Source of the DNA: Algoriphagus locisalis
GTDB lineage: Bacteria; Bacteroidota; Bacteroidia; Cytophagales; Cyclobacteriaceae
Direction of reading: 5' to 3'
DNA length: 64,000 bases
NCBI RefSeq assembly: GCF_900116615.1
Contig: NZ_FPBF01000001.1
Coordinates: 911,625-975,624 of the forward strand
The first letter of the stretch is position 1, and each line of letters begins with the position of its first letter. The position numbers were made by a program, and so were the translations under genes. This document shows, in pieces, positions 53,620 to 63,060 of this stretch. A model generated the notes under the pieces. The model did no database searches. It was not told the origin of the DNA and saw only the letters and a program-made list of their open reading frames with translations.

Positions 53620-55197
53620 ATGAGAATTATGAAAAGCACCTTTCTGTTAGTTCCACTTTTCTTTTTAATCTTTTTTTCCGCTTTTGCCCAAACGGATAAA
53701 TCTGCAACCAAACCCAATATCATTCTGATTTATGCGGATGATCTGGGGATTGGCTTATTGGGGCATGAAGGACAAGAAATCATTAAAACTCCTAATATTG
53801 ATCGATTGGCGGCTGAAGGGCTGAGATTCCAGCGGGCTTATTCCAATATGCTCTGCGCACCTGCACGGGCTTCTTTGCTTACCGGGCTTACAGATACCCA
53901 TGCGAAGGGCTTTGAGATCACCAGTGGGGGAATTTATCAGAAAATAGCAAGTGAAAATCTGAGTTTGGAAGAGATCCAAACGCGGATAAACGATAAGCTT
54001 TCTCCCGTCCCGAATGATCAGGTTTTCTTAGGCGAAGTCGCGAAAAGTGCTGGATATGTGACTGCGCAGGTGGGTAAATTGGAATGGGGCTTTTCTGCTA
54101 CTGACCAGCAAATGAAACGACATGGATGGGATTATTACTTTGGCTACTTAGATCACCAGCGGGCTCATGGGTTTTATCCTCCGTACTTATTTGAAAATGG
54201 AGAAATGGTAGAAATAGAAGGGAATACCCTGCTAAATAGCGGGAAATCAGGAGAGCCGGAAACTGCCGAGACCTTTCAAGAACGCTGGGATATGAAGGGT
54301 AAGAAGCAGTATTCCCAAACGCTTTTTATGGACAAGGTTCTGAGCTTTATTACGGCAACTAAAGATCAGCCTTTCTTTCTATACTTTCCTACGCAGTTGC
54401 CGCATGGACCTGTTTCTATTCCGGCTGTTCACCCGGATTTTGAAAATGACGAGCGCTTGACTCAAATTGAGAAGGAATATGCTTCCATGGTCAAACTCCT
54501 GGATGATAACGTGGGGCAGATCCTTCAGAAACTGGAGGAATTGGGAATTGATGAAAATACCCTAGTCATTTTCACCTCCGATAATGGACATGAAATCTAT
54601 TACAGTCAAGCTGGACGAACCCTGAAGCCCTATACCAATATGGAAACGGGGGAGCGCTTCGATGACTACGAAAGGAAGTACTATAGCGAATTGGCAGGCG
54701 ATGTATTCGATGGCAACGGCGGTAGAGCAGGAATGAAGCGAAGTAATTTGCAGGGCGGAATCAACGTACCGATGCTGGTCAGATGGCCTGGAAAGATTCA
54801 AGCAGGCCGGATCAGCGGGCGACTGGTGGCCAATTACGATATCCTGCCTACCATCGCTGAATTGGTGGGTTATTCCAAGGATTTTAAGACAGACGGGATT
54901 TCTTTCTATCCTGAGTTGCTAGATAAAGCTGAAGAGAATACCCATGAGTTTGTGGTTTATTCCTCATATATAGGTCCTACACTGATCACAAATGATGGCT
55001 GGAAAATTAGAACTCATATGGGAAAAGAGGCGTTTGAGCTATTTTATTTACCGAATGATTTCAGGGAGGAAAATGATTTGTCTTCTAAATACCCTGAGAA
55101 ACTAGAAGAGCTAAAGTGTAAACTTTTGAAAGCCTGTGATGGAGATTTGAAAAACGGGCATTATGGTTCAGGGCGAAGCCAGATAAGATTGGAGTGA
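53620..55197 (+). CDS. Arylsulfatase (S1 family), exported
   Basis: A 525-residue sulfatase with a Sec signal peptide cut near FAQ (residue 24). Asp40/Asp41 in LIYADDLG bind calcium. CAPARASLLTG (Cys79) is the C-x-P-x-R sulfatase motif in which Cys becomes formylglycine, and GQILQKLEELGIDENTLVIFTSDNG adds metal ligands. It hydrolyses sulfate esters in the periplasm, probably of marine or host glycans. No maturase gene is adjacent. An ATG three codons in is an alternative start. Confidence 0.92.
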   Translation: MRIMKSTFLLVPLFFLIFFSAFAQTDKSATKPNIILIYADDLGIGLLGHEGQEIIKTPNIDRLAAEGLRFQRAYSNMLCAPARASLLTGLTDTHAKGFEITSGGIYQKIASENLSLEEIQTRINDKLSPVPNDQVFLGEVAKSAGYVTAQVGKLEWGFSATDQQMKRHGWDYYFGYLDHQRAHGFYPPYLFENGEMVEIEGNTLLNSGKSGEPETAETFQERWDMKGKKQYSQTLFMDKVLSFITATKDQPFFLYFPTQLPHGPVSIPAVHPDFENDERLTQIEKEYASMVKLLDDNVGQILQKLEELGIDENTLVIFTSDNGHEIYYSQAGRTLKPYTNMETGERFDDYERKYYSELAGDVFDGNGGRAGMKRSNLQGGINVPMLVRWPGKIQAGRISGRLVANYDILPTIAELVGYSKDFKTDGISFYPELLDKAEENTHEFVVYSSYIGPTLITNDGWKIRTHMGKEAFELFYLPNDFREENDLSSKYPEKLEELKCKLLKACDGDLKNGHYGSGRSQIRLE

Positions 55198-55319
55198 TTT
55201 CGCCTTACTAGCATTCTGTATTCGGCGAGGTCTATAGGGAATTATACATTTATATATATCCGCTTTTAGATCATAAAAGAACCTGAAAATATAGGATTGG
55301 GTCATGTCCAAAAGCGGTC

Positions 55320-56036
55320 TTATATAAGCTTCTGCAACTGTTCATCTAACTTTCCCCAAGTTCCCTCTGTTCTGTAGGGAACGAAATTGGCAAATAGTTC
55401 TTCTGAATACCAGCCTAATTCTCTGGTTTTTTTGATCACCTCCATGTGAAGTGGATTTCCGTAGGCATAGTTGTGCATAGCTTCGTACGACTCCCAGATG
55501 CTGAAAGTAGCCTGCATAAACCAAGGGTATTCGCCAATTCCTATGGAATAAATTGAACCTTTGACTTCATCCACTTTTTTTCCCAAAGAGGGGACTTTGC
55601 TCCAAAATTTTGGTAGAAATTTCAGTTTAATTCTAGCTCTGGTAATCACCGCTATTGGACCGGTGGGAGTTATGGCTTGGGTTTCGTATGGGTTTGTGCC
55701 AGACCAAAGTCCATGCGCTCTAGTCGCTTTCAAATAGATGGTATATAGTTCGGAGGTTCTATTCTTAAATTCTGAAAAGGCATCAGATTTTTCAAAGAAT
55801 TCATCTGCAAGGCTTTCTGACTCCCATACACAATGAAGCGCATAGATATTGACATTCAGCATTTTAGAAAAACCATTCTTCCCTCCGCTACCCATTAATT
55901 TGAAAAACTGAAGACCTGGAACTTTAGCTAGTATTTTAGGGGCTTTTTGCATTTGAGCAAAAATCCAAAAGGCATTTAAGCCCTCGAATCTCAATAAGGT
56001 GACTGTACTGACCTGTGAAACTGTTTGATTACTCAT
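55320..56036 (-). CDS. Spheroidene monooxygenase (CrtA)-like protein
   Basis: A 238-residue protein with no signal peptide. The family signature is spread along the chain: VSTVTLLRFEGLNAFWIFAQM, LQFFKLMGSGGKNGFS, HCVWESESLADEFFEKSDAF, IYLKATRAHGLWSGTNPY, PIAVITRARIKLKFLPKFW. CrtA oxidises carotenoids; related genes occur in carotenoid-producing Bacteroidota. No other carotenoid gene is nearby, so the substrate is inferred from family only. Confidence 0.8.
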   Translation of the reverse strand: MSNQTVSQVSTVTLLRFEGLNAFWIFAQMQKAPKILAKVPGLQFFKLMGSGGKNGFSKMLNVNIYALHCVWESESLADEFFEKSDAFSEFKNRTSELYTIYLKATRAHGLWSGTNPYETQAITPTGPIAVITRARIKLKFLPKFWSKVPSLGKKVDEVKGSIYSIGIGEYPWFMQATFSIWESYEAMHNYAYGNPLHMEVIKKTRELGWYSEELFANFVPYRTEGTWGKLDEQLQKLI

Positions 56037-56260
56037 AGCTGGAGCTTGTCCTTTTTATCCATTAGGTGAAGCAGAAAAAGGTGTTCCTGCTAGAAGATTT
56101 ACGTAAAAAGACATGCCATACTTACCACTTTTCATTTAGCCAACTTGAAAATCTAACCAAATGGAGACCTGCTTTTGCACTTTTAAATGTATATCATAGT
56201 AGTAATTGTGCATAAGGCTGTTTTGTTTAAAAAAGTGGAATTAATTGGATAAAATCCCCA

Positions 56261-56291
56261 CAAAAAAACCACGAGATAAATCCCGTGGTTT
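56261..56291 (-). terminator. Terminator of the DUF2911 gene
   Basis: aaaccacg (56266-56273) / cgtggttt (56284-56291) hairpin. On the minus strand it is followed by a run of seven T, 24 bp past the stop codon. Confidence 0.8.
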
Positions 56292-56314
56292 CAAGTTCAT
56301 GTAGATTGAGAATC

Positions 56315-56821
56315 TTATGATCCTAGCTTAGCTGAAGCTTTTCCATATTCCCATCTGATTTCAAAACTGGATGGCTTTACTTCATACACCAATCGCTCTT
56401 CCAAAGAAGAAGTCTGTCCAGAAGGAACAGAAACTCTCAATGCATCTTCAGCAGAATCATAATCAAATGCTCCCCATTGCTTAGCAACTTTATTGAAGAT
56501 AAAAGTAGAAGACGTCTCACCTGGGATCACAAAGAAACTATAAGTTCCGGCAGGCAGATTTTTACCTTCAACCATGATGTCTTTTGTAGTTGTGAAGGTG
56601 GTTGCTTCATTTGCACCAGCTCTCCATACTTCTCCAAGAGGAACCAGGTCTCCCCAAATCATTCTACCTTTTACAGCAGGAGAAGAGTAATTGATAGTGA
56701 TTTTAGCATCGCCTACCATACCTTCTGCGGTTTTGGCTGGACTAGCTTTCTCTTGTGCAAATGCCGCAAGACCGATAAAGGCCATTAGTGCAGTTGCTAG
56801 TAAACTCTTTTTGAAATTCAT
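56315..56821 (-). CDS. DUF2911-family exported protein
   Basis: A 168-residue protein from ATG 56821, chosen because it starts a good signal peptide (MNFKKSLLATALMAFIGLAAFAQ). The mature part carries INYSSPAVKGRMIWGDLVPLGEVWRAGANEAT and LPAGTYSFFVIPG, the DUF2911 signature. This is a frequent Bacteroidota periplasmic or outer-membrane protein of unknown function. Confidence 0.85.
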   Translation of the reverse strand: MNFKKSLLATALMAFIGLAAFAQEKASPAKTAEGMVGDAKITINYSSPAVKGRMIWGDLVPLGEVWRAGANEATTFTTTKDIMVEGKNLPAGTYSFFVIPGETSSTFIFNKVAKQWGAFDYDSAEDALRVSVPSGQTSSLEERLVYEVKPSSFEIRWEYGKASAKLGS

Positions 56822-56985
56822 TGTCATTGGTTTTAGATTTGCCTTCAAAATACGACATTTTATCAAAACAGAAAGTCTTTGATTCTATGAAAGTTTGCAG
56901 ATGTCGTATGCCCGATGTTTTTACCACGTTATATAACATCCATAGCGCTACATCGGTCATCCGACACCCAGCATCTCACATTCAT

Positions 56986-58134
56986 TTAAATCTTCACCCA
57001 AGCTTCCTTGGTATTACTTTCTACGATAGCTTCACCTATAATCAACTCTCTCAAGCCGTCTGCAAAGGATGGATAAGTAGGATACTCTGGCTGCTTGCCA
57101 TCTCGGATTGCTGCATAAACTTCTTTGAAAAGTTGCTTGGAAGTATCTGGGAATCCTTCTTGGTGACCTCCTGGGAAGCTTACCAAAGAACGCGCGCCTT
57201 CGTCAACCAAGGCAGGATCTTTCATCAAAATGGCATTTGCAGTGTCTCTTTTGCCAATCCAAAGTTCGTTTGGTTTTTCAGCATTGAATTCGAAGTTAGA
57301 CTTCGAACCTGCAATCTCTATATTCAGACGATTCTTACGTCCAGCATTTACCTGACTCACGACGATAGAACCTGTGCGTCCATTATCGAAACGAAGCATG
57401 ATCGTCGCGTAGTCTTCCGAAGTCACTTCATATTCCTCGTAATCCTTTGGATCAAGCGCTTTCCCAGAGAAAGATTCTACTGCTTTCAATGGTTTCAATC
57501 GGGTAGGGTGGACAATAGAGAAATCAGCCATAACAGCCGTAACTTTCAAACCAGTCACATACTCAGTCATATCCAAGAGGTGAGAACCAATATCTGCCAC
57601 TACTCTTGAACCACCAGACTGCTTTGGATCCAATCTCCAACTATAATCAGTTTTATGAATAAGCCAATCCTGAAGGTAAGAACCCATCACAGAGTAAACA
57701 TCTCCCAATTCGCCTTTTTGACGCATCACACGCATCTGGCGTACCATTGGGTAATATCTCAAGTTGAAATGAACAGCATTGATCAATCCAGTTTCTTTGG
57801 CCACTTTGACAAGCTCTTCAGCTTCTTCAATGGTTATGGAAAGTGGCTTCTCACAAACCACATGTTTGCCGGCAAGCATACAAGCTTTTGCCTGGGGAAA
57901 GTGAAGGAAATTTGGTGTACAAATGTGAACCACATCTATGCTTTCATCCTTCAACATGTTTTCAAAAGTATAGGCATTTGGGATACCAAGCTCTGCGGCT
58001 TTGGCATCTGCCACCTCCTGATTTACTTCTACAAGGCCTGTCACCTCGATATTAGGAATTCTTCTAAGTGCTTCTAAATGAGCTGGACCGATAAATCCGG
58101 TCCCTACGATAGCTGCTTTGATAGTCTGAGCCAT
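56986..58134 (-). CDS. Gfo/Idh/MocA-family oxidoreductase
   Basis: A 382-residue NAD(P)-dependent dehydrogenase. The Rossmann start is AIVGTGFIGPAHLEALRR, the EKP motif is at residues 95-97 (HVVCEKPLSI), and the C-terminal alpha/beta substrate domain includes SGGSRVVADIGSHLLDM. No signal peptide. It acts on sugars, inositol or glycan breakdown products; the substrate is not clear. Encoded as a single gene. Confidence 0.92.
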   Translation of the reverse strand: MAQTIKAAIVGTGFIGPAHLEALRRIPNIEVTGLVEVNQEVADAKAAELGIPNAYTFENMLKDESIDVVHICTPNFLHFPQAKACMLAGKHVVCEKPLSITIEEAEELVKVAKETGLINAVHFNLRYYPMVRQMRVMRQKGELGDVYSVMGSYLQDWLIHKTDYSWRLDPKQSGGSRVVADIGSHLLDMTEYVTGLKVTAVMADFSIVHPTRLKPLKAVESFSGKALDPKDYEEYEVTSEDYATIMLRFDNGRTGSIVVSQVNAGRKNRLNIEIAGSKSNFEFNAEKPNELWIGKRDTANAILMKDPALVDEGARSLVSFPGGHQEGFPDTSKQLFKEVYAAIRDGKQPEYPTYPSFADGLRELIIGEAIVESNTKEAWVKI

Positions 58135-58280
58135 AGGTTTTTTAGGTTGTTTTTTATTTTATTTCAAAATGTCAAATTAGGAAAAATGCCTCAAAACTTT
58201 CTCATTGCTGGGAAGTGATTTCAGGATAAACTGTCTTTGATTTCAGGAAAAAAGATGGGAAAATTACAAGAAAATGGTTT

Positions 58281-59453
58281 CTACTTGTTGGAAATCATTG
58301 AATTAGGAAGTGCTTTGGGTTCTAACCACCATTTTCTTTCGGTTTCAAGATTTTTATCCAATTCAATGAATTCTCCAATTTCAGGAACGTAAACTGGTTG
58401 GTTAATTTCCTTGGCTTTTGCGATCACCCTCTCAACTGGATCAGTCCAAGAGTGCATGGCTAGAGTGAAAGCTGCCCAGTGAATTGGCATAAATGTTTTT
58501 GCTCTGATATCCTTGGCTGCCTGAGCTGTCTCCTCCGGCACCATATGAATATCAGTCCAGCGCTCATTGTATTGTCCGCATTCCATCATGGCAAAATTGA
58601 AAGGGCCATATTTCTCACCGATCTGCTTAAAGTGAGGTCCATAGCCGCTGTCTCCACTGAAGAAGATATTGTCAGATTCACCTCGAATCACCCACGATCC
58701 CCAAAGGGTAGAGAAACGGTTGTTCAGGCCACGACCGGAGAAATGTCGAGCTGGAGTGAGAGCTAAAAGCAAGCCATCAGCCTGAATCTCATCCCACCAG
58801 CCTAGCTCATGGATTTTGGTAGAATCTACTCCCCAATCCTCGAAATGGGCTCCCATTCCCAAAGGCATATAAAATGACTTGGTTTTACCTTTCAGCTTCT
58901 GAATAGATTCATAATCTAAATGGTCATAATGATCATGAGACATGATGATCATATCGATCTGAGGCAGCTTCTCTACTTCAATAGGCAATTCCTTACTATA
59001 TCTCTTTTTGCCCAGCAAAGGATGAGGAGACGGCACCTCACTAAACATGGGATCGATCAAAATGGTCTTTCCATCAATTTGAAGAAGAAAGGAAGAGTGT
59101 CCAAACCAAACCAGACGCGTGGGATGATCCTTATTTACCAATTCCAGTGAATCTCTGTATTCAATTGGCAATTCAAAATCCGGTCGGCGGGTTGGATCAT
59201 TTTTGAAAAATTCAGGAAGCATTTTGATGGCTTCAGTAAAGTCCATATCCATATTAGTGGGCATGAGGTTACTAAATTTCCCGTTTTCGAAATAGTCCAG
59301 TTTTTCGTATTGAAGAACTTTTTCTTTGGATGGATTTGCTCCAAACTGTGGACTTAGATTGACAAATAATACAGCCACAATGGCTATAAGTAGAATTATA
59401 GAAATGATGGTGATCATTAGGTGTTTTAATGTTTTAAGGAAAAACTTAAGCAT
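58281..59453 (-). CDS. Metallo-beta-lactamase-fold hydrolase, NAPE-PLD-like, membrane-anchored
   Basis: A 390-residue protein with one N-terminal membrane anchor (about 11-32). The binuclear metal motif is SHDHYDHLD (H173, H175, D177, H178), with FFSGDSGYGPHF and FMPIHWAAF later. VWFGHSSFLLQIDGKTILIDP is the characteristic N-terminal strand pair of the NAPE-phospholipase-D/UlaG-like group. It probably hydrolyses a phosphodiester or lipid at the membrane. Confidence 0.86.
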   Translation of the reverse strand: MLKFFLKTLKHLMITIISIILLIAIVAVLFVNLSPQFGANPSKEKVLQYEKLDYFENGKFSNLMPTNMDMDFTEAIKMLPEFFKNDPTRRPDFELPIEYRDSLELVNKDHPTRLVWFGHSSFLLQIDGKTILIDPMFSEVPSPHPLLGKKRYSKELPIEVEKLPQIDMIIMSHDHYDHLDYESIQKLKGKTKSFYMPLGMGAHFEDWGVDSTKIHELGWWDEIQADGLLLALTPARHFSGRGLNNRFSTLWGSWVIRGESDNIFFSGDSGYGPHFKQIGEKYGPFNFAMMECGQYNERWTDIHMVPEETAQAAKDIRAKTFMPIHWAAFTLAMHSWTDPVERVIAKAKEINQPVYVPEIGEFIELDKNLETERKWWLEPKALPNSMISNK

Positions 59454-59707
59454 ATAAAGCTGTAAAAGCGGGGATTAAACTATTGGCTTTAACTGAAAAC
59501 CAAATAAAAAGGTGCGAGATACGGCGTTATTTCTTGCTCTTTTTTGCCTAAAGGGACTTTGAGGGTTTGTGCTTTTTTACAATAAAACTGCGCCTTTGCG
59601 CCTTGGCGGGAGATATCATACTAAGCATCACCAGGAATTTTGATAATCGGTTTCTATACTCTTCTGATTTTCTTTACCTTAATCGAATAAAACTTAATTA
59701 ATAACCC

Positions 59708-60166
59708 ATGGCACTTATAAACCTCAAAATCAACGGAAAGGCTCATTCGGTTGATGTAGAAGAAGATACCCCACTTCTCTGGGTACTTCGGGATCATCTC
59801 GGATTAGTCGGTACAAAATATTCATGCGGCATAGCCCAATGCGGCGCATGCACTGTTCATAGAAATGGAGAAGCAATGTTTTCCTGCATCACACCTGCAG
59901 CTAGTTTGACCGAAGATGAAATAACCACGATAGAAGGACTATCTGAAGATGGTGACCATCCTGTTCAAAAGGCTTGGGCTGAAGTGGATGTGGCCCAATG
60001 TGGTTATTGTCAAGCAGGTCAGATCATGAATGCATCTGCATTTCTCAAAATGAACCCAGCGCCATCAATGGATGAAATTGACGAAGCGATGAATAGAAAT
60101 ATTTGTAGATGTGGCACTTATCACAAAATCAGAGAGGCCGTTGCAATGGCTGCTAAATCCGAATAA
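59708..60166 (+). CDS. Molybdenum hydroxylase small [2Fe-2S] subunit (IorA-like)
   Basis: A 152-residue protein with two iron-sulfur sites. The plant-type cluster uses C40, C45, C48 and C60 (YSCGIAQCGACTV...C), and the helical-domain cluster uses C98, C101, C133 and C135 (CGYCQAGQ; NICRCGTY). It passes electrons from the molybdenum subunit. No signal peptide; it probably travels with the Tat-targeted large subunit. The large subunit starts 2 bp after its stop. Confidence 0.93.
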   Translation: MALINLKINGKAHSVDVEEDTPLLWVLRDHLGLVGTKYSCGIAQCGACTVHRNGEAMFSCITPAASLTEDEITTIEGLSEDGDHPVQKAWAEVDVAQCGYCQAGQIMNASAFLKMNPAPSMDEIDEAMNRNICRCGTYHKIREAVAMAAKSE

Positions 60167-60168
60167 TC

Positions 60169-62334
60169 ATGGCTACACTGACAAAAACAAACAGAAGAGA
60201 CTTTCTTAAGATAGCTGGAACTACAGCAGGAGGATTATTTATTGGCTTCAACTGGATGAGCTGTGATTCGCCAAAAATGGAAGTGCTCAGCACTGAAGAA
60301 GTACTGGCAAATGCCAAGAATTTCAATTCATTTTTGAGTATAGCTCCAAGCGGAGATATCGTGATTTATTCCCCAAACCCTGAATTGGGACAGAATATCA
60401 AGACTTCATTCCCAATGGTTGTGGCTGAAGAACTGGATGCTGATTGGAGTCGAGTTCGTGTGCTTCAAGCCAATCTCGACACGGATAAATACGAGCGTCA
60501 ATTAACTGGTGGCTCTGGTGCCATGCCTCACTCTTGGGAGCGACTTCGTAAAGCTGGTGCAACTGCAAAATATCTGTTGGTTGCAGCTGCCGCAAAAAAA
60601 TGGGAAGTATCTGCCGATGAACTGAATACCTCTGAAGGAATAATATACCACAAAGCCAGTGGTAAGAAAATAGGTTATGGTGAAGTGGCAAATGATGCAT
60701 CTTTATTGACTGCTCCAGAAGAAATTACCTTAAAGGACAAGAAGGATTTTAAAATCATAGGTACACCGGTAAAGAACGTTGATAATGCAGCTATTTTCAC
60801 AGGAAAACCACTTTTTGGATTGGATTTTTACAGAGAAGGAATGCTGCATGCAATGATTCAGCGTGCGCCTTTTGGGATGAAAATCAAATCCATCGATGAT
60901 GCTGCCGCCAAGAATGTTACTGGAGTAAAGGATGTAATCACCTTTGAAAACTCTGTGGCAGTGGTAGGAACTTCTACTTGGCCTCTGATGAAAGCTAAAA
61001 AGCTTCTGAATGTAGAATACGAACCAGACGGAAAAGTAGAGAGCTCAGCAGATCACGATGAGATTTTTAAGGACTTATTGGCAAATGGAAAAGCCGAAGT
61101 AAAGCGGGAAGATGGCAATGTGAATACTGCATTCAAAAATGCCGCACAAGTAGTTACAGCTGAATATCAGTGTCCTTTCCTTTCACATTCGCCTATGGAG
61201 CCAATGAATTTCTTTGCTCATGTCGAAGATGGTTCGGTAGAATTAATTGGTCCAACCCAAACTCCCGAAAGCGCGAGAGGAGCCGCTGCGGAAGTTACTG
61301 GAGTTGCTCCAGAGAATATCTCGGTGGAAATCACCCGTTTGGGAGGAGGTTTCGGTAGAAGACTTCGGGCAGATTATGTGTCTGAAGCGGTTCATGTTTC
61401 TAAGATGATGAATGCTCCAGTGAAACTAACTTGGAGTAGGGAAGATGATCTTACTGGTGGAGCTTATAGACCATCTGTGAGGTACAGATTCGAAGCATCT
61501 TTGGATGCCGAAGGCAATATGACTGGCTACAAACTTCGGGGAGTAGGAATGAATGCAGGAAATAGTACCAGAGAGAATAATTTCCCATCAGGAGCAGTTG
61601 AAAACCTACTGATCGAAAATGTTAACTACAATTCTTCGATTACGACTAATGCTTGGAGAGCGCCTATTACCAACTTCCTGGCTTATGCAGAGCAGTCTTT
61701 TCTAGATGAAGTAGCTCTTGCGGCAAAGAAGGATCCGGTAGCATTCAGGTTGGAATTAATGGAAAAAGCGAAAGCAAATCCTGTTGGAGGAGAGCTTCGC
61801 TATGATGTGGATCGTATGATCGGGGTTACAAAAATGGCTGCTGAAAAATCCAATTGGGGTAAAAACTCAAATGTGAAGCAAGGTTTTTCTGTTTACTTCT
61901 CTCATAGAACATACGTAGCTCAAGTAGCTGATATTGAGATGGAAAACGGTACTCCAATACTAAAGAAAATACATGTAATTACAGACTGTGGAATGGTCGT
62001 AAACCCAACCGGCGCAAACCATCAGGTTCGTGGTGGAGTGGTCGATGGAATGGGCCATGCAATGTATGGCAACCTGACATTTGAGGGAGGCCTTCCAACT
62101 CAGACCAACTTCGATAAGTATCGCTTGATCAGAATGAAGGAAGTGCCAGCAGTGGATACCTACTATGTAGATAGCGGTTTTGATCCGACTGGTCTAGGTG
62201 AACCTTGTTTACCACCAACAGGCGGAGCAATAGCAAATGCAATTTTCAGTGCTACACAAAGAAGGTTAAGAAGTCAGCCTTTCATCGAGCAGAAGGAATT
62301 CACAGATCTTAATTTGGGGATCAAGAGAGCGTGA
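60169..62334 (+). CDS. Molybdenum hydroxylase large subunit (IorB-like, Tat-exported)
   Basis: A 721-residue molybdopterin-binding subunit of the xanthine-oxidase superfamily, isoquinoline 1-oxidoreductase type. A Tat signal (TNRRDFLKIAGTTAGG) starts at residue 7. Molybdopterin-contact motifs include TRLGGGFGRRLRADY and SITTNAWRAPITNF, and the catalytic Glu678 lies in GLGEPCLPPTGG. It hydroxylates N-heterocycles or oxidises aldehydes in the periplasm. No cytochrome or MocA-type assembly gene is adjacent. It is followed by a strong terminator. Confidence 0.92.
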   Translation: MATLTKTNRRDFLKIAGTTAGGLFIGFNWMSCDSPKMEVLSTEEVLANAKNFNSFLSIAPSGDIVIYSPNPELGQNIKTSFPMVVAEELDADWSRVRVLQANLDTDKYERQLTGGSGAMPHSWERLRKAGATAKYLLVAAAAKKWEVSADELNTSEGIIYHKASGKKIGYGEVANDASLLTAPEEITLKDKKDFKIIGTPVKNVDNAAIFTGKPLFGLDFYREGMLHAMIQRAPFGMKIKSIDDAAAKNVTGVKDVITFENSVAVVGTSTWPLMKAKKLLNVEYEPDGKVESSADHDEIFKDLLANGKAEVKREDGNVNTAFKNAAQVVTAEYQCPFLSHSPMEPMNFFAHVEDGSVELIGPTQTPESARGAAAEVTGVAPENISVEITRLGGGFGRRLRADYVSEAVHVSKMMNAPVKLTWSREDDLTGGAYRPSVRYRFEASLDAEGNMTGYKLRGVGMNAGNSTRENNFPSGAVENLLIENVNYNSSITTNAWRAPITNFLAYAEQSFLDEVALAAKKDPVAFRLELMEKAKANPVGGELRYDVDRMIGVTKMAAEKSNWGKNSNVKQGFSVYFSHRTYVAQVADIEMENGTPILKKIHVITDCGMVVNPTGANHQVRGGVVDGMGHAMYGNLTFEGGLPTQTNFDKYRLIRMKEVPAVDTYYVDSGFDPTGLGEPCLPPTGGAIANAIFSATQRRLRSQPFIEQKEFTDLNLGIKRA

Positions 62335-62338
62335 TAAG

Positions 62339-62540
62339 TATCTAGACGTTAGACATAAGTATCAAGATACAAGAATCAAGGAAATAGATTCAAGAACCAA
62401 GACAAAAGCACTTCCAGTATAATTTGGAAGTGCTTTTTTTTGTTCGAATCTTATCTTGGATCTTGATTCTTGCCTCTCACTACTTTTGTCTTAAGTCTAA
62501 ATACTTATGTCTTGCTACTTGATACTAACGTCTAAATTTC
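62339..62540. repeat. Long imperfect inverted repeat enclosing a terminator
   Basis: Left arm 62339-62403 and right arm 62441-62540 share, in inverted form, tagacgttag, acataagtat, caagaatcaag and gacaaaag. The arms are rich in tandem caag/ttgat words. The right arm reaches the stop codon of the next, minus-strand gene. Confidence 0.6.
62404..62440 (+). terminator. Terminator of the IorAB-like operon
   Basis: Perfect arms aaaagcacttcc (62404-62415) / ggaagtgctttt (62426-62437) with a 10-base loop and an eight-T tail. Confidence 0.88.
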
Positions 62541-62876
62541 ATCCATCTCTCTTTCTGGCCAATACGGTCCTTTTAGATTCAGCTTATAATTTTCGATCTC
62601 AAATGTAATTTTCATTTGATCCAGCTTTTGATCATGGATTGCTAAGCAGGCATTGTAATGGATGAGGTCAAATTCCAACTCAAAATCACCTGAAATTTCA
62701 TCTTTGAAGTTGATTTCAGAAGCTAAGTCAACTTTCTCTGAATGTGCTCCTTCTTTGTTGAAATAGTACGAGAGGAAGATTCCCAATTCCATTTGGTTTT
62801 CTTTTAACACTTGCTTGAGGTCATCTGAAGTTGGTTTTTCGGAATGAGGAAGAGGTAGAGTCCAGGTTTCTTGCAT
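62532..62876 (-). CDS. Uncharacterised small protein
   Basis: A 114-residue acidic cytoplasmic protein, not recognised. The C-terminal half is predicted beta-rich with alternating strands (FELEFDLIHYNACLAIHDQ, MKITFEIENYKLNLKGPYW). No signal peptide. It is convergent with the IorAB-like genes and divergent from the cysteine desulfurase gene. Confidence 0.6.
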   Translation of the reverse strand: MQETWTLPLPHSEKPTSDDLKQVLKENQMELGIFLSYYFNKEGAHSEKVDLASEINFKDEISGDFELEFDLIHYNACLAIHDQKLDQMKITFEIENYKLNLKGPYWPEREMDEI

Positions 62877-62925
62877 GATGGAAATTGTGGAAAATATAAG
62901 ATAAAAGTAGAAATTATTGCTCTAT

Positions 62926-62997
62926 TGTCCACGGTCTGCAGACGACTGACCGCAGCCTGCTGTTGAGTATCATCTGTGGACCGTGGACATTTTTTTA
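62926..62997 (+). repeat. Hairpin repeat with T-tail before the cysteine desulfurase gene
   Basis: Perfect arms tgtccacggtc (62926-62936) / gaccgtggaca (62979-62989), enclosing a further gtctgcagac palindrome, followed by seven T. It has terminator form on the plus strand although it lies in a divergent promoter region. Confidence 0.6.
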
Positions 62998-63060
62998 TAC
63001 TAGATATTAAAAATCCCGAAATACCATGGTCTAATAACTAGGCACTACTTACTTTAGAAT

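Noticed and set aside
55260..55317. ccgctttt / aaaagcgg inverted repeat downstream of the sulfatase gene
   Set aside because: The arms are only 8 bp with a 42-bp spacer and no T tail in the sulfatase direction; not strong enough to call a terminator.
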